Shown here one piece after another: positions 35,160-44,655 of a DNA stretch of 64,000 nt. The DNA comes from Sepiola atlantica. Its lineage: Eukaryota > Mollusca > Cephalopoda > Sepiida > Sepiolidae. Location of the stretch: the NCBI GenBank assembly GCA_963556195.1, contig OY744525.1, positions 21,113,843 through 21,177,842 on the forward strand, given 5' to 3'. Position numbers and translations under genes: made by a program. The first letter of the stretch is position 1. Every line of letters begins with the position of its first letter. Below the pieces are notes generated by a model. It made no database searches, was not told where the DNA came from, and was given only the letters and a program-made list of their open reading frames with translations.

Positions 35160-35207
35160 TTCCTTAAGCCAGGCTTTTCAAAGATCAAAATCTTATCATC
35201 AGAGGAA
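35160..35207 (-). ncRNA. Candidate hammerhead ribozyme, HR-C left arm
   Basis: Minus strand: UUCCU, CUGAUGA, stem II AAGAU-UUUG-AUCUU (U/U at its base), GAAA, AGCCUGGCU (self-complementary), U-A (cleavage), AGGAA. UUCCU/AGGAA gives five stem I pairs. Confidence 0.7.
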
Positions 35208-35789
35208 GTCGCTGGGATAGATAAGTTGGCAAAGGCCAAGATTTAAAATTTGAAAAAATAAAATAAAAGTTGTAGGGGAAGAAACACAGGGCAAAATTCT
35301 GCCCGAATGCAAGCAAGTGTCCGATTGCTAAGAAGTCCGGTGTCCGGCTTTCTCTTGAACTAACTTTAAAATATTTTCGCTACATTTTTTCCAATTTTAA
35401 AGCATTTTCTTTGACATCTCTGCCCAGGAAGTATTGTTAATGGCGAATATTTTCCACCTTACTCTCTTCTGAGCCTGCCTGCCTGCATCCACGAGCGTAC
35501 CTCTTATTGGACATTTTACCCTTTGGATTTTCTATTTTCGCCGCACCTGAAGTTGTGGCTTCTTGGAATTTAACTTTAAATCCTCTCTCACAACCTTTCG
35601 GGCCTTTTAACGACCTACCTATCTACATCTCATTCTCTCCGCTGGACTTTTCGACACAGGACTTCTTAGCAATCGGACACTTGCTTGCATTCGGGCAGAA
35701 TTTTGCCCTATGTTTCTTCCCCTACAACTTTTATTTCATTTTTTCAAATTTTAAATCTTGGCCTTTGCCAACTTATCTATCCCAGCGAC

Positions 35790-35837
35790 TTCCTCTGATG
35801 ATAAGATTTTGATCTTTGAAAAGCCTGGCTTAAAGAA
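35790..35837 (+). ncRNA. Candidate hammerhead ribozyme, HR-C right arm
   Basis: Same core as the left arm: CUGAUGA at 35795-35801, AAGAU/AUCUU, GAAA, AGCCUGGCU, UA. The 3' stem I strand is AAGAA instead of AGGAA, weakening one pair. Confidence 0.6.
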
Positions 35838-36031
35838 AATTTAACTTGAATAAATTGCCTTTTTTGCGGAATATACCTTGCTCTGAGCAATTGAATTGAA
35901 TTATGATTTGGCTTTTGCTTCTCTAATTCCTTTCCATTCTTCTTCATATCTACCTGCTCTGTCCTGGATATTGAGCTGTATACTCTTCACAATAGATTTT
36001 ACTTTTCCTAAAAGTTCGCTTTTAGTACACC

Positions 36032-36071
<40 letters not shown>

Positions 36072-36084
36072 TCATATATGTACT

Positions 36085-36290
36085 TATATTATGAAATAAT
36101 ATATTGTGTATACAATTTTTGTTTCAATATTTCAACAGAACTTAATATATTAGAACTTAATAATAATGTAAAATATACTTATGGCAAGTGAGATAGACAG
36201 ACAATTGAGTTTGATGATTTCCTTTGGGGAATGAAACAAACGTTTCTGTGTAACTTACTTGTCATGAGTATATCTTTATACCACTCTCTC
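36085..36290 (+). mobile_element. HR-A copy with hairpin arms
   Basis: TTGATGA (36211-36217), hairpin UUUCC/GGGAA, GAAAC (36233-36237), then GUUUCUGUGUAACTTACTTG. The outer segments 36177-36200 and 36243-36270 are complementary (CTTATGGCAAGTGAG against CTTACTTGTCATGAG). CUGAUGA carries C to U at the first base. Bounded by (TA)n or (TC)n on the right. Confidence 0.55.
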
Positions 36291-36298
36291 TCTCTCTC

Positions 36299-36336
<38 letters not shown>

Positions 36337-36389
36337 CTAGCGGTTTTCACCCAGCATTTCTCATGTTGCTGGTCAGAAATAATTTTAAA

Positions 36390-36475
36390 TATAGTCATGT
36401 TTACCATTTTTTCCACGAAATTAAAAGTTAAAAATAATATTTACAACATAAGGTCAAGTAACAAAATAAAACTGT
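36390..36475 (-). repeat. Inverted partner of 37610-37690
   Basis: Reverse complement of the segment TTACTTGACC...GTAAATGTTATTTTTAACTTT near 37618. The two copies bracket 36.5-37.6 kb. Confidence 0.6.
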
Positions 36476-36512
36476 TGGTGATATAAAAAAAAAATCTTTA
36501 AAAAAAACAACG

Positions 36513-36516
<4 letters not shown>

Positions 36517-36596
<80 letters not shown>
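36517..36596 (+). repeat. (TA)n microsatellite, longest of about 25 in the window
   Basis: About 40 TA units. Other long tracts: 16548-16588, 17008-17062, 17396-17452, 28762-28808, 34718-34770, 35008-35051, 37352-37394, 37990-38030, 40213-40274, 43097-43140, 45131-45172, 47419-47453, 48278-48345, 50471-50507, 51618-51666, 51940-51981, 54040-54074, 54228-54268, 54406-54440 and 55471-55523. Most abut one end of an HR-type element. Confidence 0.95.
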
Positions 36597-36599
<3 letters not shown>

Positions 36600-36830
36600 G
36601 ATAAAATGCACGATAAATCATGAAATGCTGTGAAGACAGGATGTGTGAAAAAGGCAAAGAGAAAACAAATCAAATACAGGAAAATGTTATCTCAAAACGA
36701 GAGTTTTGACCGGTTTCGTTCGGATCACTTTTTCTGAAGACGTTCATTGAAATGAACGAAATTGATAAAACTATCGTTTTTTGATGATTTTTTTCTGTAT
36801 TTGATTTGTTTTCCCTTTTGACACTCACAC
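36597..36830. mobile_element. HR-D foldback with hammerhead-like motif
   Basis: Starts GAGGATAAAATGCACGATAA after (TA)n. Inverted arms centre near 36740 (TTTTGACCGGTTTCGTTC against GAACGAAATTGATAAAA). A truncated copy of the start lies at 52898-52945. Followed directly by R1. Confidence 0.6.
36729..36777 (+). ncRNA. Hammerhead-like motif, HR-D
   Basis: CUGAAGA (36734-36740), C, stem II GUUCAUU/AAUGAAC, GAAA, AUUGAU, then AAAAC. The opposite arm (minus) has GAAACCGGUC, with the self-complementary ACCGGU expected for an intact stem III. Confidence 0.5.
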
Positions 36831-36837
36831 AGAGTTT

Positions 36838-37317
36838 GAATTACCTACTAGACACCATACTCGAGTGTCTTCGGTCTCTCTATACAATGGTTTGTCAGTA
36901 TCATCTGACATGAGGATACTTCCCCTAAAAGTAAACCCTGACTAAATATTCAAAATTACATAGGATTCAAGGCCCAAATAAGATCCCTTCGACACGGCTA
37001 TACACTGGCTCATACGAGGAATGGTGCATCTTCTCCAAGTCATGTTACCTCAGTTAACAGCACTTAGCTGAATACTCCACCAGACTAGATGAATTCTTGT
37101 CTTGGAATCCGGTAAGACCAAAAGAAATATATACTACAACATAACTAACTGGTCAATTAGGAAGAAGAAAATTAATGTTCTTAACTTTTTCACTTTGTTT
37201 GAGACGTAAATAGAACTTTAATGGAATATCTATGCATCTCATATAGATATCAAGTGTCAGCCCCGGGAAGGGGCTCCCTGATTTCTGAGAACTTCGACTG
37301 AAGTAAAATGAAACAAA
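36838..37317 (-). repeat. Dispersed repeat R1, copy 3 (longest)
   Basis: Reverse-oriented match to 20113-20569 and 16848-17005. Keeps the 40-bp segment missing at 20 kb. Ends at TTACTTCAGT's complement before (TA)n at 37352. Confidence 0.8.
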
Positions 37318-37347
37318 AAAATATATAAGACAGTTTTTTATTACTTG

Positions 37348-37394
<47 letters not shown>

Positions 37395-37398
<4 letters not shown>

Positions 37399-37690
37399 CG
37401 TTACAAACGAGTCACCACTTATCAAGGCCCAAAGGCCACTCGAGGATAAGGGTGATTGAGTGTAATAGGTTATCGGCGAGACACTGAGGGGATTTGAAAC
37501 GATGGTTGTAACTGGTAGAGAGATTGATGATTTTAGAGCACGGCTCAGCAAGTATTTGTTTACATTGGACTTGAAGACGTTCTTTTAAGACATCACCACC
37601 GTGCTAGCAATATTTTTATTACTTGACCTAATATTGTAAATGTTATTTTTAACTTTTCTTTCACGGTAAAAATTGTAAACATGGCTATAT
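37395..37690 (+). other. Unclassified segment between (TA)n tracts
   Basis: Bounded by (TA)n at 37352-37394 and 37686-37704. Contains TCGGCGAGACACTGAGGGG and the inverted partner of 36390-36475. No coding evidence. Confidence 0.4.
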
Positions 37691-37705
37691 ATATATATAT
37701 ATATA

Positions 37706-37975
37706 GTGAGATTCGAAAGCGGAATCACAGAGACTGTAGCCTGACGCTCTACAACTGAGCCAAACCCTGCTAGTAGAAGAAATGCATCATTTTTATATAT
37801 GTCATTTATTTATTTTATTTTCAGTACTTGAACGAATTAAATTTGAGGTTTGGCTCAGTGATAGAGCGTTTGGGCTACAGTCTCTGGGATTACGGTTTTG
37901 AATCTTTTCCTAGGTTCAGTCACGCTTGTGAGTCGTTAGATGACGAAACATGTGTCTCTAGATAATTATATAAAA
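37706..37975. mobile_element. HR-F pair: two tRNA heads in inverted orientation
   Basis: A minus-strand head at 37766-37706 (box A TGGCTCAGTTG, box B TTTCGAATCT) faces a plus-strand head at 37848-37905 (box A TGGCTCAGTGA 37851-37861; box B GGTTTTGAATC 37894-37904). The plus copy continues into a hammerhead-like tail: GUCGU/AUGAC hairpin, GAAAC, AUGUGUC. The CUGAUGA half is changed to CUUGUGA, so the ribozyme is decayed. Confidence 0.6.
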
Positions 37976-37987
37976 AAATAATATAAA

Positions 37988-38032
<45 letters not shown>

Positions 38033-38251
38033 TAGATAGATAAAGTGAAAGAATAAAATAAGATGCAAATCAAATTTTATTACAATTCAATGTTCAGGCA
38101 AAGTTCTTTAAAGTCCTTAACTCATGAGTTTTCAAAGAAAATCTTCTCAGGGATTACGGTTTTGAATCTTTTCCTAGGTTCAGTCACGCTTGTGAGTCGT
38201 TAGATGACGAAACATGTGTCCCTAGATAATTATATTAAAAAACTATATAAA

Positions 38252-38288
<37 letters not shown>

Positions 38289-38398
38289 TAAAGTGAAAGA
38301 ATAAAATAAGATGCGAATCAAATTTTATTCCAATTCAATGTTCAGGCAAAGTTCTTTAAAGTCCTTAACTCATGAGTTTTCAAAGAAAATCTTCTCAG
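37887..38398 (+). repeat. Tandem duplication of about 255 bp across HR-F/HR-G junction
   Basis: 37887-38150 and 38151-38398 are near-identical (GGATTACGGTTTTGAATC...TTTCAAAGAAAATCTTCTCAG), each with an internal (TA)n of different length. The duplication joins the middle of the HR-F unit to the truncated end of HR-G. Confidence 0.85.
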
Positions 38399-38403
38399 AG
38401 GAC
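38361..38403 (-). ncRNA. Decayed hammerhead motif, HR-G
   Basis: Minus strand: GUCCU, CUGAGA (three core bases missing), AAGA/UCUU hairpin, GAAA, ACUCAUGAGU, UA, AGGAC. Stem I GUCCU/AGGAC is perfect but the core is broken. Confidence 0.6.
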
Positions 38404-39647
38404 AATTACCGCAATGACATTACTGCACGTAGTAAAAATTAAACTTTGAAAAAATATATAAAAAAATATATATAAAAATACATAAAGATGTATAAAACAT
38501 GAAATATATCGGTCCAAAACATACTTTTTAGTAAAACTATACAGTTCATCCAAGTCAACAAGTCTAAAATAGCTCCAGGCAAGATATCAAAGAGGTTGAT
38601 TAAAAAATAATCCAATTGGTGAATGGTGGTCCAAAAACGACAAAAAGTATCCAGGCGGGAAATTTGTTTGCTATCGATGCAGTAGATAACAGTGAAAATT
38701 GTATTCAAGGTGTATGCAAATTAATAAAACGATAAAAAACACGATAGAGAAAACAAATCATATGAAAAGTTCAGAAAACTCACTTGGTGTTGAATATTAT
38801 AATGTCCAAATTCAGAGTCCCTGATAGGAGTAATGCAAACCATAAAATCCAATTCGAATAAAATTAAACTGACCTGATGTATTCGGCCATTTTTTCTTTC
38901 GGGTACGTTAAAATTACTCAAAAGAAAAAAAATTACATTCAAGGGTAATAAAGCTCGTGCAAGCTCAGTAGACAGCGTAAGAAATCCGAAAACGAACACT
39001 TCTCCTTGATTAGACAACAGCACGAACGAAAATGAATTCAAACCGCGTGCACAAACGGATGTTACATGTCTTCAGTTAACTAGGAAAACGCCCACACATT
39101 GTGAGAGATGTGTAAATTCAATTATATGTATACCGGATGTTATATGTCTGGGTCAAATCAGTTATGTATATATTTGAATATTAAAAGTCTGGGTCACATA
39201 GACGGATCTGTAAATTAAGGTCAGAGTCTCGATATGTCCCCCCTCCAAACTTACTATTTGAACCTCTGCTTTAAGTATACAAACCAAATTCACACATCTA
39301 GCCCTTTCATATAATTTAGAAGATTTATGAAATTAATAATTAAGAAGTTGTTAACACATTTAGAATTTAATAATTTAAAACTTTAAACATTTTTAAATCT
39401 AGACCCCCGCAATTTAATAACTTAAAAATTTAATAATTAAAAAAATTTCTTTTAAATTAAAATATCCAGACTTATGCAACTTAAAAAAATTTAAAGAGAT
39501 TTAAAGAGATATTTAGGCATATTCAATGTCTAAGCCTTATAGGCAGGGAAGATTTCACACATACATCTCCAAGACTGGATACTCCGAAGCCGGTTCCGAC
39601 ACTCACTCAAGCAGCTATGGTGGGTTTTAGTGGTGGGCTGAATTGTG

Positions 39648-39693
39648 CATCTCTGAGGAGAAGATTTTCTTTGAAAACTCATGAGTTAAGGAC
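39648..39693 (+). ncRNA. Candidate hammerhead ribozyme, HR-G plus copy
   Basis: CUGAGGA (39653-39659), G, stem II AAGA-UUU-UCUU (G-U at its base), GAAA, ACUCAUGAGU (palindrome), U-A, AGGAC. The 5' stem I strand is CAUCU, pairing only partly with AGGAC. Confidence 0.6.
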
Positions 39694-39839
39694 TGTAAAG
39701 AACTTTGCCTGAACATTGAATTGTAATAATATTTGATTCGCATCTTATTTTATTCTTTCACTTGATCTATTGCTATTAATGCTCTATCAAGTATATTGAG
39801 CTTTATTTTTATCCGGATGTTCACTAATTAAAGATATTA

Positions 39840-40229
39840 GTTGCCTCTTATATCTTTTGTTGTATTAACCTTATATATATATATGCACACATAAAATGTT
39901 AGCATGAACAAATGTTGATATCTATAATTTACATATTATAAGACAAAATGAGGTATATTTTGGTGTTATTTTAATTCATCTCCATTTAATGATATTTGTG
40001 CTATTGAAGAAATCATCGATTCGTTTGAATTATTTCACATGTAATTCTTTAATTAGCTGACAAAAAATGCTGATTCGTTGAAAATTGGAAGATTTTAATA
40101 AATGAGTAATTTACATAATCTGTTCTTTTTTTAACTTGAATCAAATTATATTTGATTACTGAAAAAAAGAGATCAATTATATAATTTAGAAGTCATTAGG
40201 CTTGATGATCAAACTGGAAGAAGATCAGC

Positions 40230-40278
<49 letters not shown>

Positions 40279-41150
40279 AAAGAAGCTTTGAGTTATTTTA
40301 AACAAAAAGACAAAAAAAAGGGAAAATGCAGTTTAAATTCCCACAGAAACTAACTAAATCCAAAATAGTGCAGACTTAACATTCGTTGGAAAATTCATAA
40401 ATAAATAAAATATATAATAGTAAGTAAATAAAATAAAAAGGGAGATTAAGTATCTAACAGTGAAACAAAAACAGGAGACCTTAACGTAAGCATCTAATAT
40501 TAACACGGGGATCATCAGCTGTTTACCATGTAACTGTTTCGGAGATTTAAAAACAGGACAGTTATAATATTCATGGCTCTCCAATGGTACTGATTATACG
40601 ACCATTTCCCCAATAATCAAGTGTCGAAATAATTCAGTTTAAAATATCACTAATATATAATAATAATAATGATAAAATAATAATAATAATAATATATTAC
40701 CCTTAAGACTACCGTATGATATAGTAATTTGCATATCAAATAACATTAATTATAACAATAATAAAAAAATAATAATAATACTATCTAAACACTACATCCA
40801 AGAACCATTCTGCAATATGGTAGCTAGCAATAAAATTATATAGGAATTAAAGTTGCATTAAAAAATAAATAAAAAATAAAGCTTAATTACCTTAGGTACC
40901 AGAAAAGTAATTAGATAAGAGGAAGGAACCCTAGCCATACAGATCTAAATACCCAATATATAGTCTAAAGAAGCTTTGAGTCAAAAAATGTAAAATGCAG
41001 TTTAAATATATATATATATATATATAACTTCTTAATTTTATACGTCCATAAAAGTAAACCCCTTCCAACCCGTTCTAACAGTAGACTGCCTATTGTTTGT
41101 TTTAGCTAGTCGAGTGAGCGAGTCTCGTCCCCCTTTTTATTTTTTGATTA
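39840..41150. other. AT-rich stretch without gene features
   Basis: Contains (TA)n at 40213-40274, (AAT)n runs at 40650-40695 and a 25-bp duplicate (TAGTCTAAAGAAGCTTTGAGT) at 40274 and 40961. Nothing else supported. Confidence 0.5.
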
Positions 41151-41154
41151 TAGA

Positions 41155-41335
41155 TATCCTCTAAAATTCCTACTCCCCACTTTTATTTTGCCTCTGGCCT
41201 CCCCAAATTGTATTTGGAAGGACACCTTCCATTCCCAAATTCCTCCCTTATTTCATTTTTCCCCACTTAAGTCCCACTTCTATTTAGAGATTGACCTGCT
41301 TGTTTTTTTTTTTATTCAGATAACCGAAAAACAAT
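41155..41335 (+). repeat. Dispersed repeat R5, copy 2
   Basis: Matches 5460-5660 (GGAAGGACACC; TTTAGAGATTGACCTGCTTG). Confidence 0.6.
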
Positions 41336-41344
41336 ATTCATTGT

Positions 41345-41446
41345 AATACGGCATAATCACATTGACACACCGGTTCCCGTTAGATCACCAAAGTTAAGCA
41401 ATGCTGAGCTTGGTCAGTACTAGATGGGTGACCATTTTGGAATATA
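41345..41446 (+). pseudogene. 5S rRNA-derived sequence, 3'-truncated
   Basis: TACGGC...TTGACACACCGGTTCCCGT, GATCACCAAAGTTAAGCA, GAGCTTGGTCAGTACTAGATG and GGTGACC...TTTGGAATA follow the 5S rRNA order including the internal promoter (box A-like AAGTTAAGCA, intermediate element, GGTGACC). The 3' helix is missing and mutations break pairing. It directly precedes repeat R3 copy 2, so it could be the head of a 5S-derived SINE. Confidence 0.85.
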
Positions 41447-41449
41447 TAC

Positions 41450-42040
41450 ATACTAGTAAAATATCCGTCCCAGAACGGGTTAATTCACTGCTCTAACAGA
41501 ACAGTTCTGCACCAATTTTATGTCCACTTACAAAGATTAAAATCAAGATATAAAGATACTAAACCCTATGACTAGAATCTTTATTCTAATTTTGATCAAA
41601 ATCCATTACATGGTTTTAATTTTAGAAAATGTCTAAAATGTAAGGCTTAAGCTTAAGTTGTCGTAAGAAGAAATAGAAATTCAAGAAACCTTGCTTAATT
41701 GGTGTTTAATGAGTGTGGATCACATTTAATGTAAAACTGAAATATTTGAATTTTTTAAATGGAATGTGGTTCCTACGTTATTTCACCTAAAAACTCTTTA
41801 AAATACTCCAAAGAAACTGAAATTTGGAAGATATTTATTAATGTCTAATACCTACTGTTAACTCTCACAAAAATTGGAGGTATTTGAATTTTTCAATGGA
41901 CTTCAACACCATTTTTACATCTTTAACATAAAACTAAAGTAAACTAAATATAGCCCACATTTGGATCCCTTTATGCCTAGCAGCTGTGTTTAAAATTAGT
42001 TTAGGAGTGAATCATGTACATACCAATATATAAATATATA
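41450..42040 (+). repeat. Dispersed repeat R3, copy 2
   Basis: Matches 10980-11575 along its length. At the 5' side, ACTAGTAAAATATCCGTCCCAG aligns with ACTAGAATAATCTCCGTCCTAG of copy 1; copy 1 has no 5S sequence in front. Confidence 0.8.
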
Positions 42041-42109
42041 CACATAAATTTAATAAAAAATAGAGATATATAAGCATGTAAATACGTGAACATACATATG
42101 CATAAACAC

Positions 42110-42113
42110 CTAA

Positions 42114-42149
<36 letters not shown>

Positions 42150-42234
42150 GCATGTATGCATATATTTATATATATATAGGTGTGTGTGTGTATGCATATA
42201 TTTATATATATATGTGTGTATATATATATATATA

Positions 42235-42279
<45 letters not shown>

Positions 42280-42510
42280 CTATATATATGTGTGTATGCA
42301 TATATATATGTGTGTGTATGCATATATTTATATATATATATGTGTGTGTCTATATATATATGTGTGCATGTATATATTTATATATATAAATGTGTGTGTG
42401 TATATATGTTCGTATGCATATATTTATATGTGTGTGTATGCATATATTTATATATATATATATATGTGTGTGTGTATATAAAAATATATATATATATATA
42501 TATATTTATT
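42110..42510 (+). repeat. Compound TA/TG/TATGCA microsatellite
   Basis: Alternating (TA)n, (TG)n and TATGCATATATTTATA blocks for 400 bp. Several open frames here are repeat artefacts. Confidence 0.95.
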
Positions 42511-42530
42511 TATTTTATACATACATAAAA

Positions 42531-42658
42531 GTAATCCGTGGACACGTGTTTCTGGCTCACAGCCGTCATCAGCATGGCTAACTTAGACAGAGATCGAACC
42601 TTCGATATTGATGTCTATAGTCCAGCGTTCTACCACTGGACCAAGAGGCTCCGTCTAG
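42531..42658 (-). mobile_element. HR-F1: tRNA-headed SINE with hammerhead ribozyme
   Basis: Minus strand, in order: tRNA-like head with box A TGGTCCAGTGG (42643-42633) and box B GGTTCGATCTC (42600-42590), a short linker GTCTAAGTTAG, then the ribozyme motif, GGATTAC and (TA)n-rich sequence. The unit is about 125 bp. The head resembles a glycine/aspartate-type tRNA. Pol III transcription would carry the ribozyme at the 3' side (inference). Confidence 0.8.
42536..42577 (-). ncRNA. Candidate hammerhead ribozyme, HR-F1
   Basis: Minus strand: CCAUG, CUGAUGA, stem II GGCU-GUG-AGCC (C/A mismatch at its base), GAAA, ACACGUGU palindrome, C (cleavage after GUC), CACGG. Stem I CCAUG/CACGG has one mismatch. 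Confidence 0.7.
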
Positions 42659-42840
42659 AAATATGTACGATTTTTATCACCTAAATATTTAATGTATTTT
42701 TATGTAATTATTTTTATTGGTGATTGTAGCGTTCATTGTTATTTTGCTTACTACTATTTCGATTGTCTCACTTTCCTAAGTAATTAAGATGCAGAAAATT
42801 GCATTATTAGTCGCCCTTAACTTCATAGGACGTATTTTTT

Positions 42841-43016
42841 CCGTTAATATATATTTTTATTTATTTTATACGCTGGACTATAGACAACAATATCGAAGGT
42901 TCGATCTCTGTCTAAGTTAGCCATGCTGATGACGGCTGTGAGCCAGAAACACGTGTCCATGGATTACTTGTTGTCTATAGTCCAGCATATAAAATAAATA
43001 AAAATATATATTAACG
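42841..43016. mobile_element. HR-F2: snapback copy with hammerhead ribozyme
   Basis: Starts inside the tRNA-like head (CGCTGGACTATAGAC), runs through box B and the ribozyme, and then turns back. 42968-43016 is the reverse complement of 42841-42890 (ATTTTTATTTATTTTATA... and GGACTATAGACAACA). Box A is lost. The two-arm form looks like a template-switch or snapback product of one HR-F unit. Confidence 0.75.
42921..42962 (+). ncRNA. Candidate hammerhead ribozyme, HR-F2 (best preserved)
   Basis: CCAUG (42921-42925), CUGAUGA (42926-42932), C, GGCU-GUG-AGCC, A, GAAA, ACACGUGU, C at 42957 (predicted cleavage site), CAUGG (42958-42962). CCAUG/CAUGG gives five perfect stem I pairs. All core bases of the hammerhead consensus are present. 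The 10.1/11.1 pair is C/A rather than G/C, a weakness. Confidence 0.8.
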
Positions 43017-43093
43017 AAAAATAACTGTTCTGTTTGGGAAGCTAATTATACCTCTCCTGGGACGTGTATTCTTCCAATGTGTGTGTGTATATG

Positions 43094-43140
<47 letters not shown>

Positions 43141-43144
<4 letters not shown>

Positions 43145-43481
43145 GGGTGATTCATAAGTCATTTAGCTATTTAAAATGATTACCATATGAAGCACAAACA
43201 TACTATGAACTTTTGATAATTGTTATCTTACTCTTTAATTACTGCTATTTGTTATTTTAAATTTGTTCGTTTATATATTCGTTTCTATATATATATTTCA
43301 TAATCAATCAAATATGCTACAAAAAGTCGTAAATTCCTTGCAAAAAAAGAATGGAGCTATGCATGCAGAACGAAGGATGAAATTTTGAAAATTTGCTGTA
43401 ATTTTAAACTCCCATAAATGAATTTGTTGAATAAACTTTCTGTTTTGTATTACCGTATTTTTTAACTTTAGAATCACCCTG
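43141..43481. mobile_element. TA-flanked MITE 1
   Basis: Ends CAGAGGGTGATTCATAAGT and ACTTTAGAATCACCCTG are inverted repeats of about 17 bp with small gaps, with TA repeats outside. No transposase. Tc1/mariner-type by target preference (inference). Confidence 0.7.
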
Positions 43482-43487
43482 TATATA

Positions 43488-43872
43488 TAGGGTGGGCCAA
43501 AATAAGGGTCCTATCTTTAAATTTGAATAACTTGAATTTGAATAACTTCCACAAAATAAAAGTTAAACTCACCAAACTTTATGTGTGTGTAGACTGACCC
43601 TTCCGAGATTTTTTGAAATAAACAAAACAAATTTTAGCCGAAAAACACTTCTTAAAACTTACAAAAACTAAAGTATTGTTTTTTACACTGTTTTGAGTTT
43701 TTTAAGCAAAAATAATGTTTTCTAAATGAGGGTACGTTCCTTAGGGCTAATACGGCTCATGCTTGCTTCGGAAGGGGTCCTTTACTTATTCTAAAAAAAA
43801 ATTTTTTTTTAAATCAATAAATAAAAAAGTTATGAATTTTTAAAAATAGGACCCTTATTTTTGCCCACCCTG
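43488..43872. mobile_element. TA-flanked MITE 2
   Basis: Inverted ends of about 26 bp: AGGGTGGGCCAAAATAAGGG..., and its complement ...CCCTTATTTTTGCCCACCCT, one mismatch. Lies 6 bp from MITE 1, sharing the TATATA between them. Confidence 0.8.
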
Positions 43873-43874
43873 TA

Positions 43875-44460
43875 TATATATATGGAACGAATGAGTAGAA
43901 AAGTATTAACTTATTAACGTTTGTATTATTTTTGTAAATACAAATAGGAAAAATGTGTTTTTATTAGGCAAACATTGATTATGTGTCTTATTTTTGTCAC
44001 TACAATTAGAAAAATAAAATGTTTTAATAACTGATTAAAATTTAAGAGGTTGCATATTTAACGGTGACACCGATGAAATTACTAACGGCATCTAAGTAGC
44101 CTAGTAAATAATAATAAGATTGCTTTTTTTAAAGAGAACTTTGTGTGTGTGTGTTTGTGTGTTCAAGCGACAACCACATTAACAAATGGCAATGGGTTAA
44201 TTCGATATTAATCAACATATTTATGTGTACGTGTGTAGGTATTTTCTAAATACTAATTTGCTAAATTGTGTTATTTTTACTGATAAAATGTAAGAGTGTG
44301 AAATTTCCAAAATAAAATAAAAATGTTATTTTATTATGTGAACCTATGTAAGTACTTCTAAGTAACACTAAAGATTTAAAAAGACATAACATATGGCGAA
44401 AACTCATCATTAGTATTACTTATTCGCATCGAAATAAGTAATACAAATTAAAGGGTTGCG
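43875..44460. other. AT-rich stretch without features
   Basis: Nothing supported apart from a short (GT)n at 44143-44160. Confidence 0.5.
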
Positions 44461-44462
44461 TG

Positions 44463-44655
44463 GCTGTTATTTCTATATAACTATTATTTCTATATAACTA
44501 TTATTTCTATATAACTATTATTTCTATATAACTATTATTTCTATATAACTATTATTTCTATATAACTATTATTTCTATATAACTATTATTTCTATATAAC
44601 TATTATTTCTATATAACTATTATTTCTATATAACTTCTTATTTCTATAAAACTTC
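44463..44655 (+). repeat. 17-bp tandem repeat, about 11 copies
   Basis: CTATTATTTCTATATAA repeats almost perfectly; the last two units change to CTTCTTATTTCTATAAA. 44660-45120 shows nothing else. Confidence 0.95.

Larger units (their letters stand above)
35052..36040. mobile_element. HR-C long foldback with two hammerhead motifs
   Basis: Arms of about 290 bp (35052-35345 and 35651-35945) are near-identical inverted copies around a 305-bp unique loop. (TA)n lies at both outer ends (35008-35051; about 36040). Both arms carry a hammerhead core. Beyond the right arm the unit continues to a box at 35955-35977 and a TTTACTTTTCCTAAAAGT tail, so the left copy is truncated relative to the right one. 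A fragment of the same family lies at 47120-47405. No coding frame is convincing. Confidence 0.75.
38037..39840. mobile_element. HR-G composite: inverted terminal units around 1.25 kb
   Basis: Minus-oriented units (38037-38150 and 38280-38403) and a plus-oriented unit (39640-39840) are inverted copies of GTTCAGGCAAAGTTCTTTA...CTCATGAGTTTTC. They bracket about 1.25 kb with open but unremarkable frames (38439-39041, minus). The right unit continues to the box at 39781-39802 (GCTCTAT...ATATTGAGC) and ATCCGGATG. The interior resembles no protein family I know. The layout suggests a retroelement with inverted terminal units. Confidence 0.6.

Noticed and set aside
35507..35812. 101-codon plus-strand frame in HR-C loop
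   Set aside because: It runs into the inverted arm and the ribozyme motif; composition is not protein-like.
38439..39041. Two minus-strand frames (89 and 106 codons) inside HR-G as element proteins
   Set aside because: Hydrophobic, AT-driven composition and no resemblance to reverse transcriptase, nuclease or transposase.
41345..41446. Functional 5S rRNA gene
   Set aside because: 3' helix missing and several helix-breaking changes.
42012..42528. Several open frames of 60-130 codons
   Set aside because: All lie in the TA/TG microsatellite and encode low-complexity Tyr/Ile/Cys/Val.
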